Source of the DNA: SAR324 cluster bacterium
Lineage (GTDB): Bacteria > SAR324 > NAC60-12
Reading direction: 5' to 3'
NCBI GenBank assembly: GCA_014382365.1
Contig: JACNJW010000049.1
Location: 1-64,000, forward strand
Length of the DNA: 64,000 nucleotides
Shown: piece by piece, positions 35,303 through 43,828 of the stretch
Numbering within the stretch: position 1 is the first letter of the stretch
Layout: each line of letters opens with the position of its first letter
Program-made: the position numbers and the translations under genes
The notes under the pieces: generated by a model
Told to the model about the DNA's origin: nothing
Databases searched by the model: none
The model's input: only the letters and a program-made list of their open reading frames with translations

Positions 35303-36373
35303 GTGGCGAATCAAAGCAGACGTCCACTGACAGAATCAAGTTCAGTGCAAGATGAGTTCTGGAATCAGGATGTACTAAAAGAAGTACACACCAGAAGTCC
35401 ACAAATGCTCAAGACATTTGAAAAGGTCAAGTCTGTGGCTCCAACAAAAACTACAGTTCTGCTGCAGGGAGATACCGGAGTTGGTAAAGGCATGGTAGCC
35501 AAACTGATTCACCAGCACAGCAGTCGAAAAAATGAGGCTTTTGTACATGTCCATTGTGGTGCATTGCCGGAAACTCTGGTAGAGAGTGAATTGTTCGGTT
35601 ATGAAAAAGGTGCTTTTACGGGTGCAGTAAAACGCAAGCTTGGACGTTTTGATAATGCACAGCGGGGTACTATATTTCTGGATGAGATTAATACAATTTC
35701 CGGAACAATGCAGATAAAATTGCTTCAAGTTCTGCAGGAACGTATTTTTCAGCGTGTTGGCGGAGAAGCACCTATTGAGTCTGATGTTCGTGTGATTGCC
35801 GCATCCAATTCAGATTTGCAGCAATTGTGTGACGATGGCTATTTTCGTAAAGATCTCTATTACCGCCTCAGTGTATTTCCTCTGGAAATACCCTCATTAC
35901 ATCAACGCTCCGAAGACATTCCTGAGTGGATTGATTATTTGATTGACTGGTTTAACAGGCTTTATTTTAAAGAAATACAAGGTGCAGACCCTCTGGTTGT
36001 CAAGGCTCTTGTGGAATATTCCTGGCCTGGAAATATTCGAGAATTAGAAAATGTTATTGAAAGAGCATATATTCTTGAAACAACACCAGTTCTCATGCCT
36101 GAGAGTTTTCCGCAGGAATTATTTTCTACAGCAAATAATACTGCTGAAGTCTCACTGGACATTACCCAGACTCTTGCAGAAGTCCGTCGGCAAAGTATGG
36201 AGCAGCTTGAAAGACAGTATCTTAAGGAACTGCTGAGAAAACATCAGGGGCGTATAAATCGCTCTGCTGAAACAGCTGGCATCACGACAAGACAGCTTCA
36301 TAAACTTCTCAGAAAACACGTAATCCGCAAAGAAGAATTCAAGCCTGCTTTTACTTCATCTACAAATAAATAA
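35303..36373 (+). CDS. Sigma-54-dependent transcriptional activator lacking a sensory domain
   Basis: 356 residues from a GTG start. The AAA+ domain begins after only about 35 residues. It has Walker A GDTGVGKG, the sigma-54 contact loop GAFTGA, Walker B TIFLDEI and a C-terminal Fis-type helix-turn-helix (RINRSAETAGITTRQLHKLL). Absence of a receiver, GAF, PAS or V4R domain means control must come through a partner protein, through expression level, or through the short N-terminus. It is the fourth gene of the aldehyde dehydrogenase-MoaD-AOR operon and most likely activates that operon or other aromatic genes from sigma-54 promoters not identified here. Confidence 0.88.
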   Translation: MANQSRRPLTESSSVQDEFWNQDVLKEVHTRSPQMLKTFEKVKSVAPTKTTVLLQGDTGVGKGMVAKLIHQHSSRKNEAFVHVHCGALPETLVESELFGYEKGAFTGAVKRKLGRFDNAQRGTIFLDEINTISGTMQIKLLQVLQERIFQRVGGEAPIESDVRVIAASNSDLQQLCDDGYFRKDLYYRLSVFPLEIPSLHQRSEDIPEWIDYLIDWFNRLYFKEIQGADPLVVKALVEYSWPGNIRELENVIERAYILETTPVLMPESFPQELFSTANNTAEVSLDITQTLAEVRRQSMEQLERQYLKELLRKHQGRINRSAETAGITTRQLHKLLRKHVIRKEEFKPAFTSSTNK

Positions 36374-36457
36374 GTGAACATCTTCGGAACGCCTATTGTT
36401 TATGCAAAACTTATGGGTATTTTGCGCAGATGATTAGTTTGTTCTTTCACGGAGATC

Positions 36458-36586
36458 ATGTTGGGAATTATTCTTGGTATAACAGGTGAACAAAATTTTG
36501 CTCCGCGGATGCAGATGGTTCATTATGATGTGCTGAAATATCTATCTCGTCCAATATGTCTGTTATTGATTGTTGCAGGATTATAA
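36458..36586 (+). pseudogene. Possible remnant of a membrane transporter (42 codons)
   Basis: An ATG-initiated frame of 42 codons starts MLGIILGITGEQNFAPRM and ends PICLLLIVAGL. It faintly resembles the first segments of dicarboxylate/amino-acid:cation symporters but stops before a second helix. It lies in the 280-bp gap between the sigma-54 activator and the MFS gene. It may also be noise; the gap otherwise shows nothing. Confidence 0.2.
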
Positions 36587-36653
36587 ACTTTTTTCACGGG
36601 CATCTTCAAAGCCATATCATATTCGTTAAAGTCATGAATTTGTTATCCTAAAC

Positions 36654-37883
36654 ATGACATCCAAGACTATTCTTCAAGAGAAATCTTCAATACTCATCAT
36701 TAGCTGGATTTGCATTGCAGAAATCCTGACTATGCAGGGTGTTTTCACGTTTTCATCCATGCTTCCATTTTTCTTAGAAGAATGGAAGATTGACAGTGTT
36801 GATGCAGGCTGGATCAGCGGAATCTACTATGGCTCCTACATGATATCAGTCATGATCCTGGTCAGTCTAACAGATTGGATTGATGCCAAAAAAGTATATA
36901 TTAGCGGTGTGTTGATAACACTTATAAGTTGTATCGGTTTCGCTCTGTTTGTAGATGGTTACTGGTCAGCCATGCTCTTCAGAACCTTGGGTGGAATAGG
37001 TCTGGCAGGAACTTATATGCCCGGACTTAAAGCTCTGACAGATCGGCTGTCAGGGCCAGCCAGGATTCGTGCGACATCTTTTTACACTGCCTCTTTTGGA
37101 GCTGGGACTGCACTATCATTCTTGATTGGAGGTTCAATCCTGAAATGGTTTCCGTGGCAAACTGCTTTCTGGATTGCAGGCTTATGCGCCTTGCTGGCAC
37201 TGTTGATTGTAATTAAAGTTTTGGAAAACCGTCCAAATCAAGTTGGATCTCGTACAGGTCTGCGAACACTTGATTTCAGGCCGGTATTAAAAAACTCTAA
37301 AGCAATGGGATGGATTGCCTGTTATTCTACTCACAATTATGAGCTGTTTGCATTCCGTTCCTGGATTGTCGTCTATCTGGTTTTTGCACTTACTGGCGTT
37401 TCTGAAGGCTTGTTCATTCAACCATCAGTAATTGTTTTCTTTGGTGTTTTACTTGGAATGCCGTCCAGTGTTATCGGCAATGAACTGTCAATGCGTTACG
37501 GTAGGACCCGTGTTGTCGTAAGTATTATGTGTTTCTCTGCAGTTTTGGCAGTTGTTGTCGGAAACAGTATAGGTCTTTCTGCACCGTTACTGATAGTTCT
37601 TGTACTTGTTTATGGATGTTTTGTAACTGGTGATTCTGCTTCAATAACATCAGGCGTTATTGAGAGTGCTTCAGAGGAAAATCGTGGTGTCACAATGGCG
37701 GTTCATTCAAGTATCGGTTTTATTGGTTCCTTCCTGGGGCCCATTGGTTTTGGTATGGTACTTAATGCTTTTGGAGGTCATAACAGTTCTGAGGCCTGGT
37801 TTTGGGCATTTGCATCGACAGGAGTCATTTTATTGCTTGGCCCCCTTTTTATAGTAATGCTCAGGATAATTAGAAAACAGTAA
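36654..37883 (+). CDS. MFS transporter
   Basis: 409 residues with about 12 hydrophobic segments. The loop between helices 2 and 3 (SLTDWIDAKKVYISG) and the helix-4 region RTLGGIGLAGTYMPGLKALT are typical major-facilitator features, closest in style to CynX/NimT-like members. The location between the AOR operon and sucD suggests uptake or export of an organic acid or aromatic compound. There is no substrate signature. It is likely transcribed on its own, after a 280-bp gap. Confidence 0.85.
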   Translation: MTSKTILQEKSSILIISWICIAEILTMQGVFTFSSMLPFFLEEWKIDSVDAGWISGIYYGSYMISVMILVSLTDWIDAKKVYISGVLITLISCIGFALFVDGYWSAMLFRTLGGIGLAGTYMPGLKALTDRLSGPARIRATSFYTASFGAGTALSFLIGGSILKWFPWQTAFWIAGLCALLALLIVIKVLENRPNQVGSRTGLRTLDFRPVLKNSKAMGWIACYSTHNYELFAFRSWIVVYLVFALTGVSEGLFIQPSVIVFFGVLLGMPSSVIGNELSMRYGRTRVVVSIMCFSAVLAVVVGNSIGLSAPLLIVLVLVYGCFVTGDSASITSGVIESASEENRGVTMAVHSSIGFIGSFLGPIGFGMVLNAFGGHNSSEAWFWAFASTGVILLLGPLFIVMLRIIRKQ

Positions 37884-38201
37884 TATTCACAATATTTACT
37901 GCCTGTTTGTAAGAAGATATTGGTTGCCACAGTCATAGGAAACAACCATTTTTGTAAAACTTACGTACTATTTTAATTTATCTTGTAAATCCAATAGATG
38001 AACCATTCAGACGAGGAGAATTCAGTCCGGTAGAGAAATTTGAAAAACACGAATTACATGTTTAAAAAAACGTTTTCGCACCACGATAACATTTGTTTGG
38101 GTTATTACTATTCATAAAACAATAACAAATATTGAACGTCTCAGACAAATTCTTTTAATAAATAAATTTATTTGATAATTTACACTTGCCTGTCAGTTGT
38201 A

Positions 38202-38230
38202 TTGATTCGTTGTTCCAGATACTTTATAAT
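38202..38230 (+). promoter_or_regulatory. Sigma-70-type promoter of sucD
   Basis: TTGATT (38202-38207), 17 bases, TATAAT (38225-38230). The -10 is perfect and the -35 matches 4 of 6, about 45 bases before the sucD ATG. The rest of the 392-bp gap 37884-38275 shows no gene or other structure. Confidence 0.6.
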
Positions 38231-38275
38231 GAATCACGTTAAAATCTCATTAATTCTAAACTGAAACAGGAAATT

Positions 38276-39151
38276 ATGTCAGTTCTCATTGATAACAATA
38301 CAAAACTACTTGTACAGGGAATTACCGGTTCACAGGGGATGCTGCACACGCGTGGCAGTCTCGATTATGGAACAAATGTTGTTGCCGGAGTTACTCCGGG
38401 AAAAGGTGGGCAGGATTTTGAGGGGGTGCCGATTTTTAATACAGTTCTCGAAGCAGTAAAAGCTACAGGTGCAAATGCCTCGATGATTCTAGTGCCGCCT
38501 CCATTTGCTGCAGATGCAATAATGGAAGCTGCTGAAGCGGAAATCCCATTGATAGTTGCCATTACTGAAGGAATTCCAGTCTTGGATATGGTGAGTGCAG
38601 TCTCTTTTGTCCGGCAAAAAGGTTGCAGACTGATAGGCCCTAACTGTCCTGGAATAATCACTCCTGGTCAGAGTAAAATAGGTATCATGCCTGGACCAAT
38701 CCATAAAGCTGGCCCGGTAGGTGTTGTATCACGTTCAGGAACATTAACTTATGAAGCAGTTGGTCAACTCAGTAGAGTTGGTTTAGGTCAGTCCACCTGT
38801 ATCGGAATTGGCGGAGATCCGGTAAATGGAACTAACTTCATTGATTGTCTGAAACTTTTTCAGGATGATCCGCAAACAGAATCAATCGTTATGATTGGAG
38901 AAATTGGTGGAGATGCAGAAGAACAGGCAGCAGATTTTGTCAAAGAATATGTGACAAAACCAATTGTAAGTTTTATTGCCGGACAGACTGCACCTCCAGG
39001 ACGCAGAATGGGACATGCCGGCGCAATTATTTCCGGTGGCAAAGGAACTGCTGATGAAAAAATGAGTGCGCTGCAGGAAGCAGGAATTCATGTTGTAAAA
39101 ACTCCGGCAGAAATTGGTGAAAAAATGCTTGAAGCAATGCAACAGGTCTAA
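38276..39151 (+). CDS. sucD: Succinate-CoA ligase alpha subunit (orphan)
   Basis: 291 residues, normal SucD length. CoA-binding N-terminal fold ([20 protein letters not shown]), [12 protein letters not shown] and the phospho-histidine loop [10 protein letters not shown] with H247. The enzyme interconverts succinyl-CoA and succinate with nucleotide phosphorylation and needs a beta subunit, SucC. No sucC gene is next to it, whereas the two are normally adjacent. It may pair with a distant SucC, or serve as half of a CoA ligase handling dicarboxylic acids from aromatic breakdown. It has its own promoter. Confidence 0.9.
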   Translation: MSVLIDNNTKLLVQGITGSQGMLHTRGSLDYGTNVVAGVTPGKGGQDFEGVPIFNTVLEAVKATGANASMILVPPPFAADAIMEAAEAEIPLIVAITEGIPVLDMVSAVSFVRQKGCRLIGPNCPGIITPGQSKIGIMPGPIHKAGPVGVVSRSGTLTYEAVGQLSRVGLGQSTCIGIGGDPVNGTNFIDCLKLFQDDPQTESIVMIGEIGGDAEEQAADFVKEYVTKPIVSFIAGQTAPPGRRMGHAGAIISGGKGTADEKMSALQEAGIHVVKTPAEIGEKMLEAMQQV

Positions 39152-39154
39152 AAA

Positions 39155-39183
39155 ATCTTTAAGACAGAAGTTTTCGGAAAGAT
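39155..39183 (-). terminator. Weak terminator-like hairpin for the 39190-39705 gene
   Basis: On the minus strand, ATCTTT and AAAGAT flank a 17-base loop and are followed by a run of T (39151-39156 region). A 6-bp AT-rich stem is weak. It lies in the 38-bp gap between convergent genes. Confidence 0.3.
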
Positions 39184-39189
39184 CTAAAC

Positions 39190-39705
39190 TTAGCTTAGTG
39201 TGACGGATTGATTAAGATTCTGTTGAGGATGGGAGCCAGCGGGAAGTGCAGTGAAGATTGCGTTTTGAATGCGGGGGTCTGTTTGCAAAGTTGAGATTAT
39301 TTTTTCGATATTTTTGTATTCGAAATATTTGCAAAAAATTGAGAGATACAACTGATTGATCTTTCTTTCTGTTGCCGAGCCATTCCTTGTTTCAACTTCT
39401 ACAATGCGTTTTGCAATTTCGTTGACCAACCAGGGCATTTCTTCAAATTTATTGCGAAACAAACTAAAAATTTCTGCAAATACTTCTATCAAAGAAACAG
39501 AAAACTCTTCATTGAGAGCCTCAGGTTCTATGTGATAATAACTGCTGACCCGTTGTTTAATATGTTCCAGCATCCTGCCCTGGAGCATATTTACCAGCAA
39601 CTGCATAGAATGAGTTACATCACATTCTGGTTCGCCCGATTTTGCATCGGTAAGCGAATCCAAACAATCAGCAATAACCCGAGTATACGGGCTGATAGTT
39701 GTCAT
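39190..39705 (-). CDS. Hypothetical protein
   Basis: 171 residues, predicted mainly helical and soluble. It has no signal peptide or membrane segment and no motif I recognise. Two Cys near the N-terminus (residues 14 and 28), and a C-terminal polar tail (about 152-171). The coding frame is open over its full length, with codon use like its neighbours, so it is probably real. Convergent with sucD. No function can be proposed. Confidence 0.6.
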   Translation of the reverse strand: MTTISPYTRVIADCLDSLTDAKSGEPECDVTHSMQLLVNMLQGRMLEHIKQRVSSYYHIEPEALNEEFSVSLIEVFAEIFSLFRNKFEEMPWLVNEIAKRIVEVETRNGSATERKINQLYLSIFCKYFEYKNIEKIISTLQTDPRIQNAIFTALPAGSHPQQNLNQSVTLS

Positions 39706-39978
39706 GTTTTACTAAAGACCAAAAGAAAATCTAGAAAAAAGATATTCTCAGGGTGGTTTGTCCGAAAGAGTTAAGAAGTAAGTTTGATCGTCAACTGACT
39801 TCAAAGTTTCTAAGAATCTTATACCACGTTATGAAGCTTGCTGATAATATGCAAGACCATTGGGAAAAATATTCTACATTTATTTTCTAATCAAAAGTTG
39901 TGCAAGCCGCACACCATTATTTTTCTGCCGTATTCATCAAGCTAGTCTGTTGCCTGAAACATTTATATTGGTGCAGAT

Positions 39979-40203
39979 TTAGTTGCATTTCGCAATCATT
40001 TCCGGTTGATCTTCCCAGGTATCAATTGTGACAACTCGATATCCGCTGTAACAAATCAGCTGCGATTGACGGTAACAGTAAAAAACATGCTGAGGACATG
40101 AAAGATATTGATTGCTGAGTGAAGGCGGCCTGTTCCTTAGAGAAACTTTATTGGAACAACCTGCAATCATTAAAGTCAAGAGAATGAAAAGCAAACGTGA
40201 CAT
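39979..40203 (-). CDS. Small lipoprotein
   Basis: 74 residues with a lipoprotein signal (MSRLLFILLTLMIAGC, acylated Cys16). The mature part has five more cysteines (CPQHVFYC, LICYSGY, final AKCN), which could form disulfides in the periplasm. Its start lies 1-2 bp after the endonuclease-family gene ends, so they are co-transcribed. Family unknown. The 273-bp gap upstream of its 3' side (39706-39978) holds nothing I can identify. Confidence 0.65.
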   Translation of the reverse strand: MSRLLFILLTLMIAGCSNKVSLRNRPPSLSNQYLSCPQHVFYCYRQSQLICYSGYRVVTIDTWEDQPEMIAKCN

Positions 40204-40204
40204 T

Positions 40205-41056
40205 TCATGCTTTTATAATTAACCGGACTGGTTGGTGATCAGAAGCTGCTGTTTTAGTATTCACAGAAATTTCTTTAATCTGCGGAATTAAGTTTTTACT
40301 GAGAAAAAAATAATCACGGCAATGTGGACCATTTTTCCATTGTTTGTGATCAAATATCCCACAAGTAGGAGTGCGTGAAATTGCCGGGTGAAGAACATCC
40401 CAGGCATCAACTAAATCTGAAACATTATTAGCAAATGGCGCAGTCATTTGTTGATATGACTTACTGTCTGGTGTGAAGTTGAAATCACCGCAAATAATCA
40501 TTTTTTCCGGACGTACCAGCAGTTCAAATGGAGTATCTGGCAGGTCAATACCGGGTTCATGAAATTGTGAAGAGGCTTCTACATGCAGTTCACGCAAACG
40601 TTGAACTTGAGCCAGTTGCTGTTTCTCAGAAAAAAATTCGAGATGTGTGTTCATCAACCTGAATGCACCTGAGGTACTGGGGATTATGAGCTCAGAGGTT
40701 TGTCTGGATAAAAATTTTGCAGCTGGATCGGCCGGTGAAGGAAGCAGGTGGTGCAGCACTTGAGTTGGTGTACGGCGGGTTAGTATCAAATTGCCAAATT
40801 GCTTCCGGACCCCGTTATGACCTCCGACGCGGTCATGTGCGGCCCCAAAAAAAGATTCATATTCCGGAAATAGATTTTGCAGTTCAGCAAATTGATCACA
40901 ACCACCGTCAGTTGCGGGATAATTTCTTGATATTTCCTGCAGGCAGAGTATGTCCGGCAAACCGTCAATACGGATTTGCTGAGCGATTCTTGTTAAATCA
41001 ATAACTCCGTCTACACCTTTTCCGTATTGAATATTCCAACTTACAATTGTCAGCAT
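40205..41056 (-). CDS. Endonuclease/exonuclease/phosphatase-family protein
   Basis: 283 residues of the DNase I-like metallohydrolase fold. N-terminal SWNIQYGKG, metal-binding Glu in LCLQEISR, catalytic CGDFNF and the terminal SDHQPVRL with the conserved Asp-His. These are the four family landmarks in order. Substrates across the family range from DNA to phosphoinositides and sphingomyelin. No signal peptide, so cytoplasmic. Paired with a small lipoprotein gene downstream. Confidence 0.85.
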   Translation of the reverse strand: MLTIVSWNIQYGKGVDGVIDLTRIAQQIRIDGLPDILCLQEISRNYPATDGGCDQFAELQNLFPEYESFFGAAHDRVGGHNGVRKQFGNLILTRRTPTQVLHHLLPSPADPAAKFLSRQTSELIIPSTSGAFRLMNTHLEFFSEKQQLAQVQRLRELHVEASSQFHEPGIDLPDTPFELLVRPEKMIICGDFNFTPDSKSYQQMTAPFANNVSDLVDAWDVLHPAISRTPTCGIFDHKQWKNGPHCRDYFFLSKNLIPQIKEISVNTKTAASDHQPVRLIIKA

Positions 41057-41197
41057 GTTACAATTAAAAAATGTTATTTTAATTTGTAGTGTAAAAAAAG
41101 TTATTCTAAATTATGGGAGTTCATCATCTTTGCAATTGCTATTCAAAGATGAACGGAAACTATTGAATTTAGTTCAATAGTTGAGCAACACAAACTA

Positions 41198-42694
41198 TTA
41201 AATACTTTGGACTCCAACTACGTTTTGGCCTTTTAGTTCCTTTAATGTTACCCGCAGCAGTTGATTTCTTAAATCAGGACCGTTTAGATCTTCCAGCACC
41301 ACACGTATATAATTATCCGTGTAGCCACTGATTGTACCGTCAGGTTTTCGTGCTTCCCAAAGCACGTTTCTAGTTTGAGCTAAAAACCGCTGATTAAAAG
41401 TGCGGCGCTTTTTGCTACTCAAAGAACGTAATATTTCACCGCGCCTCTGCTTAACTTGTGGATTTATTTGTGCTTCCATCCGGAATGCAGGAGTTCCTTC
41501 ACGTGTAGAAAAAGGGAAAACATGAAAATAAGTTAGCGGCAATTTGTTCAGTAAGTTTAGAGTACTTTCAAACTCAGCCTCGTTTTCTTCAGGAAACCCC
41601 ACCATGACATCTGTACCGAGACACAGATCCGGAACGCTCTCGAAGGCTCTCCATATTTCATCGGCATATTCAGTAGCAGTATAACGGCGTTTCATTTGGC
41701 TGAGAATAATATCGGATCCAGATTGCAGAGGCAGGTGGAAAAATGGCACCAGTTTATGTTGTGGATCAGACATGTATTGAAAAAGTATTTCCGGAACAGT
41801 AGTTGGTTCAATAGAGCTAATACGGATGCGGGACAGTCCGGGAAGAGTGTTGAGAAAATCAATCACATCTACAATAGAGCGTTTTCCTGTTTTATAAGTA
41901 CCCACGTTAACACCTGTGATTACTATTTCCTGAACGCCCTCATCAAGCAGCATCCGTGCTTCTTCCTGCAAATTTTGAAATTCACGGTAGCGGGAACGAC
42001 CTCTTGCAAAGGGAATAATACAAAAAGAACACATGAAATCGCAACCATCCTGTATTTTTAAAGAAGCGCGTGTGTTTTGCTGTGACATAGAATCACAGAT
42101 TTGTTGAGGTTCTGAGGCAGTGGAGTTGTCAGCCTGACCTAGCTTAAGAGCTTGATATTTTGTGCTTTTAGTAATGTATGCAGTACTGTGTGGAATTACC
42201 GGATTAGTAAAAGTGCTTTTGTTTATTTTTGGCCGCACAATTATAGGCGACTTATGAGAATCAATTTGAGACAGATAATCTGTAATCTGCATTTTTTCAG
42301 CACTGCCTATGACCAGGTTAACTCCTTCAATAGCTGCAATTTCCTCTGGATTAATCTGCGCATAACAACCTACTACAGCAATTGCTGCAGCAGGATTCTT
42401 CCGGTGCAGTGTTCGAATTAACTGTCGGTTTTTTGCATCACTGGGCTCTGTAACGGTACAGGTATTTATCACACAGACTTCTGCCTGTGCTGTTTCTGCA
42501 ACAACAGTATAACCCTGCTGTTCAAAACTACGAGAGAGGGTTTCAGTTTCAGACTGGTTTAAGCGGCAACCGATGGTATGGAAAGAGACACGTTTATTTG
42601 CTGGAGCGGCACTATAATCGAACTCGTTATTTTCAACAGTTACCGAATCTGTACTACTAGCAGTCTCAGTCAGAAGTGACATTTGGCGGGTCAA
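41198..42694 (-). CDS. mtaB: tRNA threonylcarbamoyladenosine methylthiotransferase MtaB
   Basis: Radical-SAM methylthiotransferase, 498 residues. N-terminal UPF0004 domain (FHTIGCRLNQSETE; cysteines for the auxiliary cluster), radical-SAM motif CDFMCSFC, then a C-terminal TRAM-like region. MtaB adds methylthio to t6A37 of tRNAs. GCRLNQ is the MtaB form, as opposed to GCQMN of MiaB. An insertion of about 50 residues (about 145-205) between the first domain and the radical-SAM motif is longer than usual and low in conservation. The start overlaps the Rrf2 gene by 4 bp (ATGA). A second Met at residue 5 is an alternative. Confidence 0.9.
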   Translation of the reverse strand: MTRQMSLLTETASSTDSVTVENNEFDYSAAPANKRVSFHTIGCRLNQSETETLSRSFEQQGYTVVAETAQAEVCVINTCTVTEPSDAKNRQLIRTLHRKNPAAAIAVVGCYAQINPEEIAAIEGVNLVIGSAEKMQITDYLSQIDSHKSPIIVRPKINKSTFTNPVIPHSTAYITKSTKYQALKLGQADNSTASEPQQICDSMSQQNTRASLKIQDGCDFMCSFCIIPFARGRSRYREFQNLQEEARMLLDEGVQEIVITGVNVGTYKTGKRSIVDVIDFLNTLPGLSRIRISSIEPTTVPEILFQYMSDPQHKLVPFFHLPLQSGSDIILSQMKRRYTATEYADEIWRAFESVPDLCLGTDVMVGFPEENEAEFESTLNLLNKLPLTYFHVFPFSTREGTPAFRMEAQINPQVKQRRGEILRSLSSKKRRTFNQRFLAQTRNVLWEARKPDGTISGYTDNYIRVVLEDLNGPDLRNQLLRVTLKELKGQNVVGVQSI

Positions 42695-43122
42695 ATAGTT
42701 GGCTGAGGAATATCTTCTTGATAGTAATGCATGGTCTTGAGGAATGTGTCAATACTGATTGAGTTCAAAGTTGCAATGGCAATATCATCAATTTCTAGCA
42801 TTATTTGTGAAAGTGCGATCCCGATTTCGGTATCGTCACCTTCTTCAGGAATAACCGGAGGTTGTCTGATATCTTCAAAAACCTCTGCAATATCCAGAAG
42901 AGTAGTTCGCTTTTTATTTCCGATAAAGCGATAACCACCACCAGCTCCACGCACTGAAGTGACTAAACGTGAGCGGACTAATGAGTGGAGTACTTTTACT
43001 AAATGGTGAACTGAGATTTCGTATTTGTTAGCAATTTCAGTCGCTGAAAGGTGACGCTCAGGACTGTTTGCTAACTCCAAAACTGCAAAAAGTGCAAAGC
43101 GTGTTGCTTTATTTAATTTCAT
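42691..43122 (-). CDS. Rrf2-family transcriptional regulator without cysteines
   Basis: 143 residues with the Rrf2 winged helix (TRFALFAVLELANSP, LVKVLHSLVRSRLVTSVRGA, GGGYRF). IscR and NsrR use three cysteines to bind an Fe-S cluster. This protein contains none, so it cannot be an Fe-S sensor of that sort. It overlaps mtaB by 4 bp. Such clusterless Rrf2 members include CymR-like regulators that work with a protein partner. Target genes unknown. Confidence 0.85.
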   Translation of the reverse strand: MKLNKATRFALFAVLELANSPERHLSATEIANKYEISVHHLVKVLHSLVRSRLVTSVRGAGGGYRFIGNKKRTTLLDIAEVFEDIRQPPVIPEEGDDTEIGIALSQIMLEIDDIAIATLNSISIDTFLKTMHYYQEDIPQPTI

Positions 43123-43170
43123 AGTCTTTCAAGGATAATAAGTTTTCTGCAGTATTTATAGAATACGGTT

Positions 43171-43662
43171 TTAATTTGTAACATTTTTTTCGAGTTGAAT
43201 AAATGGGCCACTCCGCATTCCCTGACTGCGAAAAAAAGACATATTCAGATTGTCGTTGCGTGCCAGCATAGTACGAACCTTGTCAATTCCTGCCTCTCTA
43301 AAGTGTTCACAGACACTTTCAAACAAACCGCTTCCTACACCCATTTCACGTGCATCATTATGTACACCTAGAGCAAAAATCCAGCCGCAGGGTGGTGAAC
43401 CAAATTCCCAGGCTCGAACTTCGCCTAGAATATATCCACAAAAACAAGAGTCGTTTTCTGCAACATGGAAAAAACCGTCGTAACTGTTGCCGTAACGTTC
43501 AAAGGCATCGCTCCAATAATCTTCCTTTTTTATCCCTGTATTTTGTGAGTCCAACTTTATTATTTCCGGAAGATCTGCAGCAATTGCATCGCGAATAATA
43601 AATTTGTGTTCCGGTGATATGGTCTCAGTCTGATGGATTATGTGTGGTTCTTTTTTACTCAT
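43171..43662 (-). CDS. GNAT-family N-acetyltransferase
   Basis: 163 residues. The acetyl-CoA pyrophosphate loop region is DAREMGVGSGLFESV, and RDAIAADLPEIIKLD marks the N-terminal strand-helix of GNAT folds. The product ends MRSGPFIQLEK. A RimI-like protein or small-molecule acetylase is possible. It stands in the same direction as rrf2-mtaB (48 bp upstream of rrf2) and divergently from boxC, with whose promoter region it shares a 166-bp gap. Confidence 0.8.
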   Translation of the reverse strand: MSKKEPHIIHQTETISPEHKFIIRDAIAADLPEIIKLDSQNTGIKKEDYWSDAFERYGNSYDGFFHVAENDSCFCGYILGEVRAWEFGSPPCGWIFALGVHNDAREMGVGSGLFESVCEHFREAGIDKVRTMLARNDNLNMSFFRSQGMRSGPFIQLEKNVTN

Positions 43663-43717
43663 ATCATGATCTTTCTAACTTGACTCTCTGTAACCTAAAT
43701 TGTATCGTTGTATTCTG

Positions 43718-43780
43718 AAATAAGTAATTTAGTACTTATTTTAAGCATAATATTGGAAGAGCCAAAAGTCAAAGTAATAT
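43718..43780 (+). promoter_or_regulatory. boxC promoter region with shared AGTACTTATTT operator
   Basis: Inverted repeat AAATAAGTA (43718-43726) and TACTTATTT (43733-43741). The right half contains AGTACTTATTT (43731-43741), identical to the motif in both repeats before had. TAGTACTT ends 15 bases before TTGGAA (43753-43758), followed after 16 bases by TAATAT (43775-43780). This is the same layout as at had. A second imperfect dyad (AAGTA and TACTT, 43772-43789) overlaps the -10. The promoter call is tentative; the shared motif is directly visible. Confidence 0.5.
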
Positions 43781-43828
43781 TTGGTACTTAGTTAAGCTCT
43801 CAAATTAATCAGGAGGTAATTAATAATA

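Noticed and set aside
36374..36653. Sigma-54 promoter or small RNA in the gap before the MFS gene
   Set aside because: No GG-N10-GC core in suitable context was found. Only a doubtful short frame is reported.
41696..42061. 121-codon plus-strand frame opposite mtaB
   Set aside because: It covers the conserved radical-SAM region on the other strand. No ribosome site or family resemblance.
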